Positions 9,731-18,003 are shown, numbered from the stretch's first letter. The stretch is DNA of 34,291 bases from Anaerolineaceae bacterium (GCA_016936755.1 JAFGXF010000055.1:1-34291); one strand, 5' to 3'. The notes: a model not told the origin generated them from the sequence alone. Program-made: numbers and translations.

Positions 9731-10651
9731 TCAAGGTTGATAAACGCGAACATAATCGACCAGCATCTGTTGGGGAAAAGCAGTTGCGGGGTTTGGATCT
9801 CCAGGCCAATTACCGCCAACTGCCACATTCAAAATAATGAAGAATGGATGATCATACACCCATTGACCTGGCACATCCCCTTTTGTTATGGTTTTGTAGA
9901 GGACATCGTCCACATACCAGTGTATTTCCCCTGGCAGCCAGTCCACAGCGAAGACATGAAAGTCATCTGAAACAATCCGGTCGAGCTTGAATGAATGACC
10001 GATACCATTTCCACCCGAATAACCAGGTCCATGAAGTGTCGCATATATGGTATTTGGTTCGCTGCCAATATTTTCCATGATATCGATCTCTCCACAACGA
10101 GGCCAGGCGTTGGTTGTTATGTCTTCACCCAACATCCAGAACGCTGGCCAGACACCCTGGCCGATTGGTATCTTGATACGCGCTTCAATACGCCCATATG
10201 TCCAGGAGGCCAATCCCTGGGTTTTTATTCTCCCAGACGTGTAATCGTGTAGATAATAGCTTTGCTCTTTCGCTTCGATAACGAGGTTGCCATCTTCGAC
10301 ACGCACATTGGTGAGTTCCTTGGTATAGAACTCGTCTTCATTGTTCCCCCACCCTGTCCCACCCACATCGTATGTCCATTTGGTGGTATCCAGGACTGCA
10401 CCGTTAAACTCATCGGACCAAACCAGTCTCCAGCGAGCGCTCGCCGGTTGGGTCGCCGACCTCTGGTCATTTTCAAACATGGGTGTGCCCTCCACTATTC
10501 CCTGGCCTTCACTGTCAGGCAACCAGACAACCACTTTGTTCACCAAATCTGTAGCAGTCAAAGGCGTCCCCGAAAAGAATATCACAACCAGGATGATAGA
10601 AGAAACCAGCAGCGTCATGATCAGTATTACACGAAAGATGCGACACATCAT
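9731..10651 (-). CDS. GH16 beta-glucanase (laminarinase-like), exported
   Basis: The 306-residue protein has an N-terminal hydrophobic segment (about 6-27) that may be an uncleaved anchor or a signal peptide, a short linker, and a GH16 domain from about residue 72. The catalytic motif GEIDIMENIG has E188 (nucleophile), D190 and E193 (acid/base). The bulged ExDxxE form is that of laminarinase-type GH16 enzymes rather than the lichenase ExDxE form. Upstream WSDEFNG and WGNNEDEFYT and downstream WYVDD motifs also fit laminarinases. Expected reaction: endo-hydrolysis of beta-1,3- or mixed 1,3/1,4-glucans outside the cell. It lies between the permease genes and GH1 in the same orientation, supporting a beta-glucan locus. 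GAGGA precedes the ATG. Confidence 0.93.
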   Translation of the reverse strand: MMCRIFRVILIMTLLVSSIILVVIFFSGTPLTATDLVNKVVVWLPDSEGQGIVEGTPMFENDQRSATQPASARWRLVWSDEFNGAVLDTTKWTYDVGGTGWGNNEDEFYTKELTNVRVEDGNLVIEAKEQSYYLHDYTSGRIKTQGLASWTYGRIEARIKIPIGQGVWPAFWMLGEDITTNAWPRCGEIDIMENIGSEPNTIYATLHGPGYSGGNGIGHSFKLDRIVSDDFHVFAVDWLPGEIHWYVDDVLYKTITKGDVPGQWVYDHPFFIILNVAVGGNWPGDPNPATAFPQQMLVDYVRVYQP

Positions 10652-10723
10652 TATTTTCCTCAGTTCTCCAGACAGGAGGATTTATTCCTGCTCGGAGAGC
10701 GTCTTAAATTTATAAGAACAAAC

Positions 10724-11782
10724 CTATTTTTCAACCCCCGTGAATACAATTCCCTGCATGAACACACGTTGGGCCAGAAAAAAGATCACCACGGGTAAAA
10801 CCAAAGTAATCAACGCCCCAGTCTGAATCAAGTTTGGCATACGTCCATATAGGGCATTGAATTTTTGGAGACCTACCGATAGCGGCCACAATTCAGGCTT
10901 GGAGGCCAGGTAGATCAGCGGTGAAAAGAAATCATTCCATGCAAAGAAGAAATGGAACAACGATACCGCAGTCAGAGCTGGAATGGATTGAGGCAAAATG
11001 ACTTGGGTCAACACTTGCAGTGGATTGGCACCATCGATCATGGCTGCTTCATCCATTTCATTTGGGATTTGCATAAAGTACTGTCGAAGTAAAAAAACAT
11101 TATATGCATTGGCAAAAAAATGCGGCACAATCAGTGGCAAGAAGGTGTTGGTCCAACCGATCTTCGAAAACAAGATATATGTTGGAATGAGCGTTACTTG
11201 TACCGGCAGAATGATCGTACCGATCAAAATAAGGAATAACAAGTTCCTGCCGCGGAATTTGAATCTCGAAAATCCATAGGCTACAGAGATCGATGAGAGT
11301 ACAGCCCCAACCGTACCGAAACTGGCAATGATCATGGAGTTCATGAACAATCGGGGAAAGTTCAGATCATCCCAAGCTTTTTTAAAGTTTTGCCAACGTG
11401 GATCTGACTTGTAAGCCGGCGACAGCGTACGCCAATTTCCCTCCCAAAGGATCGGTTCAGCCGTTGGATCCTGAGGATCAATGAACCAGCTTTCCTTGCG
11501 TGTTTTCTTAAGGAGCGCCAGATTACGTGTTTCACCATCCATGGGCACCTGATAGATCTCCAGATCCTGGCCTTGATATGCGAATGTAACCCTCGAAAAA
11601 GGCCACCAAGGTGGCACGCCCGGGTCGCTCATCTGCTCTGTGCTTTTTAGGGCTGTCGTGAACATATACCCCAGTGGAGCCAGAAAAGAGATCAGAATAA
11701 ATGTGGCAATTCCTGTCACAAGGATTCGATTGAGTAGTTTACGTGAGCTAAGTGGTGGTTTAAAGGCGTGTGCAATATTCAT
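10724..11782 (-). CDS. Sugar ABC transporter permease, MalG type, with long loop
   Basis: CUT1-family inner-membrane permease. The ATPase-contact EAA loop is clear at about residues 244-264 (DEAAMIDGANPLQVLTQVILP). Six transmembrane segments can be drawn. At 352 residues it is longer than the usual 270-300, because about 70-90 hydrophilic residues (about 55-140) lie between TM1 and TM2 and include alternating aromatic and charged stretches (WPFSRVTFAYQGQDLEIYQV). That insert would face the outside. The gene starts two bases after the stop of the MalF-type gene, so translation is probably coupled. No ATPase gene lies in the locus; such systems often share an MsmX/UgpC-type ATPase encoded elsewhere. 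Confidence 0.93.
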   Translation of the reverse strand: MNIAHAFKPPLSSRKLLNRILVTGIATFILISFLAPLGYMFTTALKSTEQMSDPGVPPWWPFSRVTFAYQGQDLEIYQVPMDGETRNLALLKKTRKESWFIDPQDPTAEPILWEGNWRTLSPAYKSDPRWQNFKKAWDDLNFPRLFMNSMIIASFGTVGAVLSSISVAYGFSRFKFRGRNLLFLILIGTIILPVQVTLIPTYILFSKIGWTNTFLPLIVPHFFANAYNVFLLRQYFMQIPNEMDEAAMIDGANPLQVLTQVILPQSIPALTAVSLFHFFFAWNDFFSPLIYLASKPELWPLSVGLQKFNALYGRMPNLIQTGALITLVLPVVIFFLAQRVFMQGIVFTGVEK

Positions 11783-11784
11783 GG

Positions 11785-12759
11785 CTATTTCCTTACTTCA
11801 GCAGCATAGTAGACCCAGCGACCGGATGTGACAAACAATAAGATCGTTAGAATAAGAATGATTAAAAACAGCACCCAGGCAAGGGCTGAGGCATAGCCCA
11901 TCAGATTATATGTAAAGGCGTTTTTATAGAGGTTTAAATTGTAGAAAAGCGTAGCATCGCTCGGGCCACCAGTTCCATTCTTCAAAACATACGCCAGGTC
12001 GAAATATTTAAAGGCGCCGATCAGCATTAATGTCATGTTGTAAAAAACCACAGGGGAGATCATCGGCAGAGTAATATGGCGAAATTGACGCCAGCCGCTT
12101 GCCCCGTCGATCACGGCTGCCTCGTACAGTTCATTCGGCACACCCTGCATACCTGCCAGAAGTGTGAGCATCAGATTTCCAAGCCCCCATAAACCAATCA
12201 ACACCAAGGCCGGGTAGATCCACTCGACTTCACCAAGCCAGTCAGGTCCTGTTATGCCAACTGTTTTTAAAGTAACGTTGATCCAACCAGTCTGTGTATT
12301 CATCACGCCTGCCCATACCAGCGCCCCCGCCACCACCGGGATCATGGAAGGCATGTAGAAAAGGGTGCGGAATACGTCCTTGCCGACCAGGTGTTTGGAG
12401 TTAACGAGTAACGCCAGTACCAGCCCAAAGATAAATGATACCGGGATCGCCAGGACTGCATAGCGGATGGTAACCCAAAGAGAAATCCACATTTTATCAT
12501 CCGTAAGCATCGTAGCAAAATTCGAGAACCCGACAAAAGTCGTTGCCTCTGCATTGACCGGGCTGTAATCTGTCATGGAAAAAACCAAGGTCGCCAGGAT
12601 TGGCAGCAAAGTGAACAACAAAAAACCGAGCAGCCAGGGGGAAAGAAACAAGTACCCCCATTTTTCCCGCTCATGTTCAAGAGGTGTTAAACCGTTCCTG
12701 TTTCTTTTCTTTACAGTATCAATGCGCTTTGTATTGACAGCCACAGGCGAAAGCTCCAT
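11785..12759 (-). CDS. Sugar ABC transporter permease, MalF type
   Basis: The 324-residue protein has a charged cytoplasmic N-terminus of about 35 residues and then six membrane segments. The EAA motif is at about 212-232 (YEAAVIDGASGWRQFRHITLP). It pairs with the MalG-type permease downstream to form the membrane channel of a CUT1 importer. The start is supported by GGAGG six bases upstream. The gene lies 80 bases after the binding-protein gene with a hairpin in the gap, a common arrangement that lets the binding protein be made in excess. Confidence 0.95.
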   Translation of the reverse strand: MELSPVAVNTKRIDTVKKRNRNGLTPLEHEREKWGYLFLSPWLLGFLLFTLLPILATLVFSMTDYSPVNAEATTFVGFSNFATMLTDDKMWISLWVTIRYAVLAIPVSFIFGLVLALLVNSKHLVGKDVFRTLFYMPSMIPVVAGALVWAGVMNTQTGWINVTLKTVGITGPDWLGEVEWIYPALVLIGLWGLGNLMLTLLAGMQGVPNELYEAAVIDGASGWRQFRHITLPMISPVVFYNMTLMLIGAFKYFDLAYVLKNGTGGPSDATLFYNLNLYKNAFTYNLMGYASALAWVLFLIILILTILLFVTSGRWVYYAAEVRK

Positions 12760-12790
12760 ATCAGACCTCCACAGACCCAGAAACGATAGC

Positions 12791-12828
12791 AGGGGGCATT
12801 TTGCATGCTGTGCCGCAAAACACCCCCT
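12791..12828 (-). promoter_or_regulatory. Intercistronic stem-loop between binding protein and permease genes
   Basis: AGGGGG and TTTTGC on one arm pair with GCAAAA and CCCCCT on the other, with a two-base internal mismatch and a ten-base loop. No T-tract follows on the minus strand, so it is more likely an mRNA-stabilising or attenuating hairpin than a full terminator. Confidence 0.55.
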
Positions 12829-12839
12829 GAAAAATGAGA

Positions 12840-14291
12840 TTATTTGGTTTCGTCGAATACGTCCTGCAGTTGAGCAATCAGAGCATCAATCTCAGCGTCT
12901 AGATCAAGATCACCTGCAGTTTGGTAATTGCTGCCAAAGGCCGTATATGTATCGCTGGCCTTAAGGAAGTTCGGCATACCTGATTCGTGGTTGGGGTTGT
13001 CGGGGTAATTAAGCCCCTGGACGAAAACATCCAAATCCACATTGGGAAAATTGGCTTTCATGGTATCCAATGCAGCGGTCTGCAAACTGCCACGTGCCGG
13101 GAAGGCTCCATACACAGCGATCAGGTCAGGTGCAAATTCGCCCAGCATGAGGCTCAAGACGGCAAAAGATGCATCTGGGTTCTTGGTGCCCTTCAAAATT
13201 CCAAATGTGTCGGCATGCAATTTTGCAGTGATCGTTCCGTCATACGATGGTATCGCTGCAACATCCCAATTGGGAACATTCCCCGCACAGCATGTATACC
13301 AGGTGTGTATCGGAGCCATGGCTACATGGCCTGAATTAAAGGTGTTACCCTGGGTCAAGTAGTCACTGTTGACGTAGTTATCATTCGGAATGAAATAATC
13401 CGTCCACATGCCGTCATAGTACCAATGGGCTGCTTCGCGCCAGACATCTGGCATAACTGCTTTTCCGTTATCATTGAAGCTGCCCGCTCCGAAGAAGGTC
13501 CACTTACCGCGAACATCTGTCCACATGGCATCATAACCGAACTGGACAATATTGGTGGGATCAAAGCCATCATCGGCAGGAGTCTTGCCCGTATTATCTA
13601 CGGTGAGGATGATGGCGATATCACGCAATGCAGCAAAGTCCCAAGTCTTGCCTTCATAGAGATCGCCGAACTTGTGCGGAGGATAGGCAAGGCCAGCTTC
13701 GTCGAAGAGGTCTTTGTTGTACCATAGAGCAGAGGGATAGACAGCAAATGGAATACCCACTTGACCCATCGGACCAAGCTTGTAGAAATCAAGCAATGCC
13801 GGATTGAAATCAGAAGAATCGTAATTGTTCTTTTCCATCAATTCAGTCAAGTCCAACCAAGCGCCTTCAAAACTCCACAGTCCTCGCACACCAACCGGAC
13901 CTACAATATCCGGCACATCACCAGAAGCAATCTGCGTCTTCAATACATCGTAGGCTGTGGCGTTCTGCACGACATCCATCGTCAAGCAGTACTGGTCACC
14001 ATACTTGTCATTGAATTTCTCCAAGAAAGCAGTCTCTTTTTCGATTTCTTCCGGATTTCCGCCTGCGCCCAAGCCGATGTACCATCTCACCGGAGTACCT
14101 GTGCAGTTACCACCAACAGACACTGTGGTTGGGGTAGGTGTGATTTCACTCTCGTTTGCAGGTTCTACAGCCGCTTCGGTTGCATCAGGGACAATTGTCT
14201 CCTGAGGTAGTTCAGTTGTACTGCTGCAAGCAGTGAGTAGAATACCAAACAACATCAGGGCAGTTATAACAAGATTCAAGCGTTTGTTCAT
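12840..14291 (-). CDS. Extracellular sugar-binding lipoprotein of ABC importer
   Basis: The 483-residue protein has a lipoprotein signal peptide with lipobox LLTACSS (C22), an acidic Thr/Pro linker to about residue 60, and then a family-1 (MalE-type) extracellular solute-binding domain. Visible features include the ALWYNKDLFDEAGL motif common to sugar-binding proteins, several tryptophans for ring stacking, and a YTCC pair of cysteines in the middle. It should be tethered outside the membrane and deliver oligosaccharides to the two permeases encoded next. The start has AAAGGAG upstream. It is the first gene after the LacI operator at 14394-14411, so it leads the regulated transcript. Its ligand is inferred from GH16/GH1 neighbours as beta-glucan oligosaccharides, not shown. 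Confidence 0.93.
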   Translation of the reverse strand: MNKRLNLVITALMLFGILLTACSSTTELPQETIVPDATEAAVEPANESEITPTPTTVSVGGNCTGTPVRWYIGLGAGGNPEEIEKETAFLEKFNDKYGDQYCLTMDVVQNATAYDVLKTQIASGDVPDIVGPVGVRGLWSFEGAWLDLTELMEKNNYDSSDFNPALLDFYKLGPMGQVGIPFAVYPSALWYNKDLFDEAGLAYPPHKFGDLYEGKTWDFAALRDIAIILTVDNTGKTPADDGFDPTNIVQFGYDAMWTDVRGKWTFFGAGSFNDNGKAVMPDVWREAAHWYYDGMWTDYFIPNDNYVNSDYLTQGNTFNSGHVAMAPIHTWYTCCAGNVPNWDVAAIPSYDGTITAKLHADTFGILKGTKNPDASFAVLSLMLGEFAPDLIAVYGAFPARGSLQTAALDTMKANFPNVDLDVFVQGLNYPDNPNHESGMPNFLKASDTYTAFGSNYQTAGDLDLDAEIDALIAQLQDVFDETK

Positions 14292-14393
14292 TTCTTTTTC
14301 TCCTTTTAGTTAATGAGTTAGTAGAACATTTTTCGAGAGTGCAAAACGAAGGTCAGAATAAATTATTTGTATATGTTTGAACTCCTTTCCTGT

Positions 14394-14411
14394 ACCGGGA
14401 ACGTTCCCGGT
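14394..14411. promoter_or_regulatory. LacI-family operator in front of the binding-protein gene
   Basis: A perfect 18-bp palindrome, ACCGGGAACGTTCCCGGT, has the central CG typical of LacI-family operators. It lies 103 bases upstream of the binding-protein ATG, and a second near-copy overlaps the lacI promoter (15464-15487); the inner 16 bases differ at one position. Confidence 0.85.
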
Positions 14412-14424
14412 CCATGTTAAAAAA

Positions 14425-14430
14425 ATTATC
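14425..14430 (-). promoter_or_regulatory. Possible -10 element of the sugar operon
   Basis: The minus strand reads GATAAT here, 13 bases before the operator, which would place the operator just after the transcript start. No good -35 hexamer is visible; it would fall in the end of lacI. Confidence 0.35.
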
Positions 14431-14437
14431 ATTCGCA

Positions 14438-15436
14438 TTACCCACTCGATTCACGGATAATCAATTCAACATCCAGCACAGTATGCCGTACTGGTTGTGA
14501 TCCATGTTGGATTACATCAAAAAGCATTTCAACTGCACTGGCACCCATCTGGTTGATCGGCTGCCTTACTGTGGTAAGCAGAGGCGAAGCAGAGACGGCT
14601 GGAGGCAAATCATCAAATCCAACAACGGCCACATCGTGAGGTATGGATAAACCTGCTTCCTGGATGGCGCGGATTGCGCCTCGCGCCATCATGTCATTCG
14701 CGGCGAACACCGCGTTGGGCTTGCTATTAAGCAGTTGAAGCATCGCCTGATATCCGCTTATTTCGGAGAAGTCACCTTCTCCAACCAATTCTTCCTGGTA
14801 CGGAATCCCTTCTTCTCGTAACGCCAACGTGTATCCTTCATGGCGATCCGCACCAGTTGTTGTGTCCAGATCGCCGCAGATTGCAGCGATACGCTTGTGC
14901 TTCATACTGATCAAGTGTGAGGTCGCCAAGTGAGCCCCGGTAACATTATCAATGTCCACATAACTGACCCCCGACTCTGTTGGCCGGCCCAAGTAAACAA
15001 AGGGTATATCCGTTTTCAACATTTTCTTGAGTAAAGAATCCTTCATCTTGCCAGCCTGCAGCAGAATGCCATCCATCAGCCCGCGGCGTGTCAAGCGAGG
15101 GAAAATAGTATCCGGTTCCCCTTCCAGATAAAGTGCCAGTGTTTTGTTGTACTTATAGCAGGTTTGACTGATACTCAGATTAAGCTGGGCGAAATAAGGG
15201 TCGGTGAATAGCCCGACCATTGTGTTACAAATCACCAGTCCGATAATATCGGTTTGTTTATTGCGAAGCGAACGGGCTGCCAGATTTGGTTGAAAACCGG
15301 TCTCTTGAATTATCTTTTTTACTCTTTGGCGTACTTCCGGGCTGACATCCGCCTGGTCATTCACCACGCGCGATACCGTTGAACGGGAAACACTTGCCAT
15401 TTTAGCAATTTTTTCGAGATCTACGTGAGCAGCCAT
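14438..15436 (-). CDS. LacI-family transcriptional repressor
   Basis: The 332-residue length is typical. The N-terminal HTH reads VDLEKIAKMASVSRSTVSRVVN (about 6-27), followed by the hinge helix (NLAARSLRNKQ), and a periplasmic-binding-protein-like effector domain with VVGFDDLP near the C-terminus. It should repress the adjacent sugar operon and be relieved by a sugar effector. Two operators with the same core support this: one at its own promoter (autoregulation) and one before the binding-protein gene. AGGA lies seven bases before the ATG. The effector is not readable from sequence; a glucoside or oligosaccharide is likely from context. Confidence 0.95.
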   Translation of the reverse strand: MAAHVDLEKIAKMASVSRSTVSRVVNDQADVSPEVRQRVKKIIQETGFQPNLAARSLRNKQTDIIGLVICNTMVGLFTDPYFAQLNLSISQTCYKYNKTLALYLEGEPDTIFPRLTRRGLMDGILLQAGKMKDSLLKKMLKTDIPFVYLGRPTESGVSYVDIDNVTGAHLATSHLISMKHKRIAAICGDLDTTTGADRHEGYTLALREEGIPYQEELVGEGDFSEISGYQAMLQLLNSKPNAVFAANDMMARGAIRAIQEAGLSIPHDVAVVGFDDLPPAVSASPLLTTVRQPINQMGASAVEMLFDVIQHGSQPVRHTVLDVELIIRESSG

Positions 15437-15463
15437 AATCCTATTTAGATGAATCGTTGTCTC

Positions 15464-15487
15464 ATCGCCGGGAACGATCCCGGCGAT
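15464..15487. promoter_or_regulatory. LacI-family operator at the lacI promoter
   Basis: Ten-base arms ATCGCCGGGA and TCCCGGCGAT flank ACGA. The core CCGGGAACGATCCCGG differs from the other operator by one base. It lies directly downstream of the -10 of the lacI promoter, so a bound repressor would cover the transcript start. Confidence 0.85.
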
Positions 15488-15492
15488 GATTA

Positions 15493-15521
15493 AATATACA
15501 TGAGAACATTCAAGAAGTCAA
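15493..15521 (-). promoter_or_regulatory. lacI promoter (TTGACT-N17-TATATT)
   Basis: On the minus strand, -35 TTGACT (15516-15521) and -10 TATATT (15493-15498) are separated by exactly 17 bases. The predicted start falls near 15486, inside the operator. Confidence 0.75.
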
Positions 15522-15540
15522 GGATGATTTACAATTCAAA

Positions 15541-15837
15541 ATTAACATGGCAATGTACCCCATGATATTGAACTGCCACACGCCCCACTCGTTCCACGAC
15601 CCTCACTTGAAGGCATCCAGCCTGTCGGAAATCATCTTGGGTTGCCAGGATAGGTAGGAGTACTGCAGGGCGCCGCGCGAGAGCGAACTTCTGAGCCGCA
15701 TCGTCTATGCGATTACCGTCAACAAAGACGTATGGGTCGAAGAGGTGATGATCGAGGAGCATAAGCCCAAGCCTACCGAGAAAGGCAAAGGGCTGGCTTG
15801 GCAAGGACCGACGCGAACAATAAATGTGCGCAGGTAA
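15541..15837 (+). pseudogene. Unrecognised degenerate ORF
   Basis: Frame 1 is open apart from one TAG at 15655-15657 and reads in two parts: HTPHSFHDPHLKASSLSEII before the stop, and SELLSRIVYAITVNKDVWVE then EEHKPKPTEKGKG after it. The second part has a protein-like composition with GC-rich third positions, unlike the AT-rich surroundings. No start codon with a ribosome site is present and I do not recognise the family. It is probably the remnant of a longer gene. Confidence 0.3.
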
Positions 15838-15932
15838 ACGACGACGCCATGGGTTATATATGATCTTAACCTGTAAAAAATATAATCCGGAGGTCCTTAC
15901 TTACCAGTTAATCAAAAGAGGAAAATTAATTA

Positions 15933-15962
15933 ATCCGACATGTCAGTCGGATCATCTTTTTT
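15933..15962 (+). terminator. Hairpin plus T-run
   Basis: ATCCGAC (15933-15939) pairs with GTCGGAT (15946-15952) around a six-base loop, and a run of six T follows after four bases. No intact gene lies upstream, so it may be left over from the degenerate ORF. Confidence 0.5.
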
Positions 15963-16121
15963 CGCTGGAATTCTCCTCCGAAGGGGTAATGAGATTGCCG
16001 CGCTGCATTCCACATCGAATACAACACTCCAGGGCGTTTTTGTTATGCCGGTTTGCTCCTCAAAATCTGACTAGAAATAATCCACTCCGTCAGTTGCAAC
16101 TCATAATCATTAAAACTCTAC

Positions 16122-16185
16122 GTCAACATAGTCTTGACACTTTTCATGTGTCAATATATAATTGACGTGTCAATGCGCACTTGAC
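16122..16185 (+). promoter_or_regulatory. Consensus promoter overlapped by GTCAA/TTGAC inverted repeats
   Basis: TTGACA (16134-16139), 17 bases, TATAAT (16157-16162): a perfect sigma-70-type promoter. Over it lie TTGACAC / GTGTCAA (16134-16140 and 16148-16154) and the palindrome TTGACGTGTCAA (16162-16173), with further half-sites at 16122-16126 and 16181-16185. This is the layout of a repressor that blocks the polymerase at both boxes. Confidence 0.8.
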
Positions 16186-16206
16186 TATCAAACCAAGGAG
16201 TCGAAA

Positions 16207-16764
16207 ATGGATAAAACCACAAAAACCAAAAAGGCACAGGATCAAGGGATCCTGCGCATTGAAATCGAGAAGGCCATCCTGAACCGTGCAGGCCTGAATC
16301 AAAGCACCAATACGGATCATGACTCATTGCTGCGGCTGGTATCTGCCACGAACGAGGCAGCCGAACTGTGCACCCGGCTTCACCGGGATGCCGTTCACCA
16401 GGCCCGCCGGGCTGAGATCCCCTGGTCCGAGATCGGGGCCGAGATGGGCATCACCCGCCAGGCCGTCCAGCAACGCTTTGCACCTGAGGAGATGCTGCAA
16501 ACACAAGCAACGGATATCCGCACCATACCCGGCGCCACCGCGTTCAATGAAATGCAGATCCTGGAACATGAGGGCAAGGCCGGCTACCACCTGGTTGGCT
16601 TCGGCCCACTGTATCTGACCGTTAAAGCTTCAAATCAAAAATGGGAACACCGTCGGTTGTTTTCCTTCAACATGACCGAAGAACTTAATTTCATGGAGAA
16701 GGATGGCTGGACCTATGTGGGAAGCTGGTTCCCGTTCCACTATTTCAAACGGGTCGTTTCCTGA
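16207..16764 (+). CDS. HTH protein with C-terminal domain of unknown function
   Basis: The start at 16207 is chosen because AAGGAG lies six bases upstream; the TTG at 16162 lies in the -10 box and upstream of the predicted transcript start. The 185-residue product has a helical N-terminus, an HTH-like stretch at about 72-91 (PWSEIGAEMGITRQAVQQRF) and a C-terminal part from about 110 rich in aromatic residues (GWTYVGSWFPFHYFKR), reminiscent of small DUF4177-like domains that end with a GW motif. It is probably a DNA-binding regulator, and the repeats over its promoter suggest autoregulation. No neighbour in the same operon is evident. Family assignment is uncertain; the HTH call is from the motif only. 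Confidence 0.75.
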   Translation: MDKTTKTKKAQDQGILRIEIEKAILNRAGLNQSTNTDHDSLLRLVSATNEAAELCTRLHRDAVHQARRAEIPWSEIGAEMGITRQAVQQRFAPEEMLQTQATDIRTIPGATAFNEMQILEHEGKAGYHLVGFGPLYLTVKASNQKWEHRRLFSFNMTEELNFMEKDGWTYVGSWFPFHYFKRVVS

Positions 16765-16795
16765 TCAGGCAGGACGATCACTCCTGTCGAAAAAG

Positions 16796-16830
16796 AAGTG
16801 GATATTCCGGATGGATGAGAATATCCACTT
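16796..16830 (+). terminator. Stem-loop after the HTH gene
   Basis: A 12-bp perfect stem (AAGTGGATATTC / GAATATCCACTT) has an 11-base loop and begins 32 bases after the stop codon. The T-run afterwards is weak. A shorter related palindrome (GGATATTTGAATATCC) occurs at about 18581-18610. Confidence 0.55.
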
Positions 16831-17246
16831 TATCATAATGCATATCGGCTGGGAATACGACAGGCATTGGAAGGAAAGGATCAGACCCATTAAACACTGG
16901 ATCACCCTAAATTCACGGCGGATGATGACGATCAGAGTGGATGGACTCTCCGGATCCAGTTATGATCCCGCATCATTGAGCTTGGAACTTGCAGCACGCA
17001 TACTCGTTTGATCGGTGATAAAGGTCAACCATCATTAACATTTGGTCATATAAAACACAGTGTCAAACCTTTCAACACGTAACCGACAGGTAGATTTCTT
17101 CAGAGGAACAGATAATATAATATACTTGGTGCGCTTCAACCACAATATCGAATCATCACCGTACAACATACCAAAAGAACCGTAATGTCTAACATCCGAC
17201 CCGTTTTAGGGTATCAGGCAAACAACCGATAGCCCGTTATACAATC
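16831..17246. other. Intergenic, no convincing gene
   Basis: AT-rich. A 66-codon frame from 16811 to 17011 overlaps the stem-loop and has no ribosome site, so it is not called. A TATAAT occurs at 17116-17121, without a good -35. Confidence 0.35.
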
Positions 17247-17267
17247 CAACCAATCAAATGTTGGTTG
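17247..17267 (+). promoter_or_regulatory. Stem-loop or operator before the Coa1-like gene
   Basis: CAACCAA and TTGGTTG form a perfect 7-bp inverted repeat around seven bases. It ends 28 bases before the ATG and could be an operator or leader hairpin. Confidence 0.4.
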
Positions 17268-17295
17268 TCAGTTAATTCAAATAAGAAGGAGTGCG

Positions 17296-17706
17296 ATGGA
17301 TGAAATAAGTATCAAGGCCAATTCCATTACCGGACTGATAAAACGTTTATGGTGGATCCTGCTATTTGCCCTGGTACCAATAATATTAATAGCTGTATTT
17401 GGATTATTCGTAAAAACAACCCCGGAATACAAATGTGCTTTAAATATCGTTGAAGATAATGAACAAATCTTTAATATCCTTGGAAAGCCAATAAGACCAG
17501 GATTGTTTGCTTGGCTAATGTACTATGAGCGTGGTGGTATGGAAAGCCATGGAGCCTATACCACATCAGTAACCGGGCCTAAAGGAAGCGGAGATATTAA
17601 AGTCGGTTTCTACCGTACTCCGATAGGGTCATCGTTGGAAATATGGTTTACCATAAACGGAGATGAAATGGAAGTCTACAATTCATCTTATCCTTGTAGA
17701 GAATAG
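17296..17706 (+). CDS. Coa1-family (cytochrome oxidase assembly factor-like) membrane protein
   Basis: The 136-residue protein has one membrane segment (about 19-43) and an outside domain of about 90 residues. The order EYKCALNIVEDNEQIFNILGKPIRPG, then SVTGPKGSGDIKVGF, matches the pattern of bacterial Coa1/DUF1783-type proteins: a helix with ..A...V..N......LG.PI..G, then a beta sheet with .GPKG.G. In mitochondria Coa1 helps early Cox1 assembly. Bacterial members are often found alone, and their role is unclear. No oxidase genes are in this window, so a role in respiration is not supported by context. AAGGAG precedes the start. The gene is AT-rich relative to the flanking ABC and GH genes. 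Confidence 0.65.
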   Translation: MDEISIKANSITGLIKRLWWILLFALVPIILIAVFGLFVKTTPEYKCALNIVEDNEQIFNILGKPIRPGLFAWLMYYERGGMESHGAYTTSVTGPKGSGDIKVGFYRTPIGSSLEIWFTINGDEMEVYNSSYPCRE

Positions 17707-18003
17707 TAATTTCAGGTTGCCTTATAGGCAGTGTGTGATTAAGCAAATCCAGCCTGCCATAGAGTCGTCTCGACGGCTCAGATCTTATGTTATTTTCGTT
17801 GCGGAGGCAGCAACCAGTTTTACTACATCTGGGCTCATACTCACTATCTATTTATAGTGTATTCAAATCATGTGCCAAAGCAGAAAAATGGCAGCCGGTA
17901 ACTTGGCACATGTTATTAATCCGAGGCATTCGATATCTGTATTTTTCTAGTAAACTGTAACTAATATCAATGGAAATCGTATAATATAAAAGGAGAATCA
18001 TAT
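17707..18003. other. Intergenic, no gene seen
   Basis: AT-rich spacer. TATAAT at 17980-17985 lies just before the next Shine-Dalgarno, too near the start to be a comfortable promoter. Confidence 0.35.

Noticed and set aside
16811-17011. 66-codon frame after the HTH gene
   Set aside because: Overlaps the stem-loop at 16796-16830, has no ribosome site and no recognisable motif.
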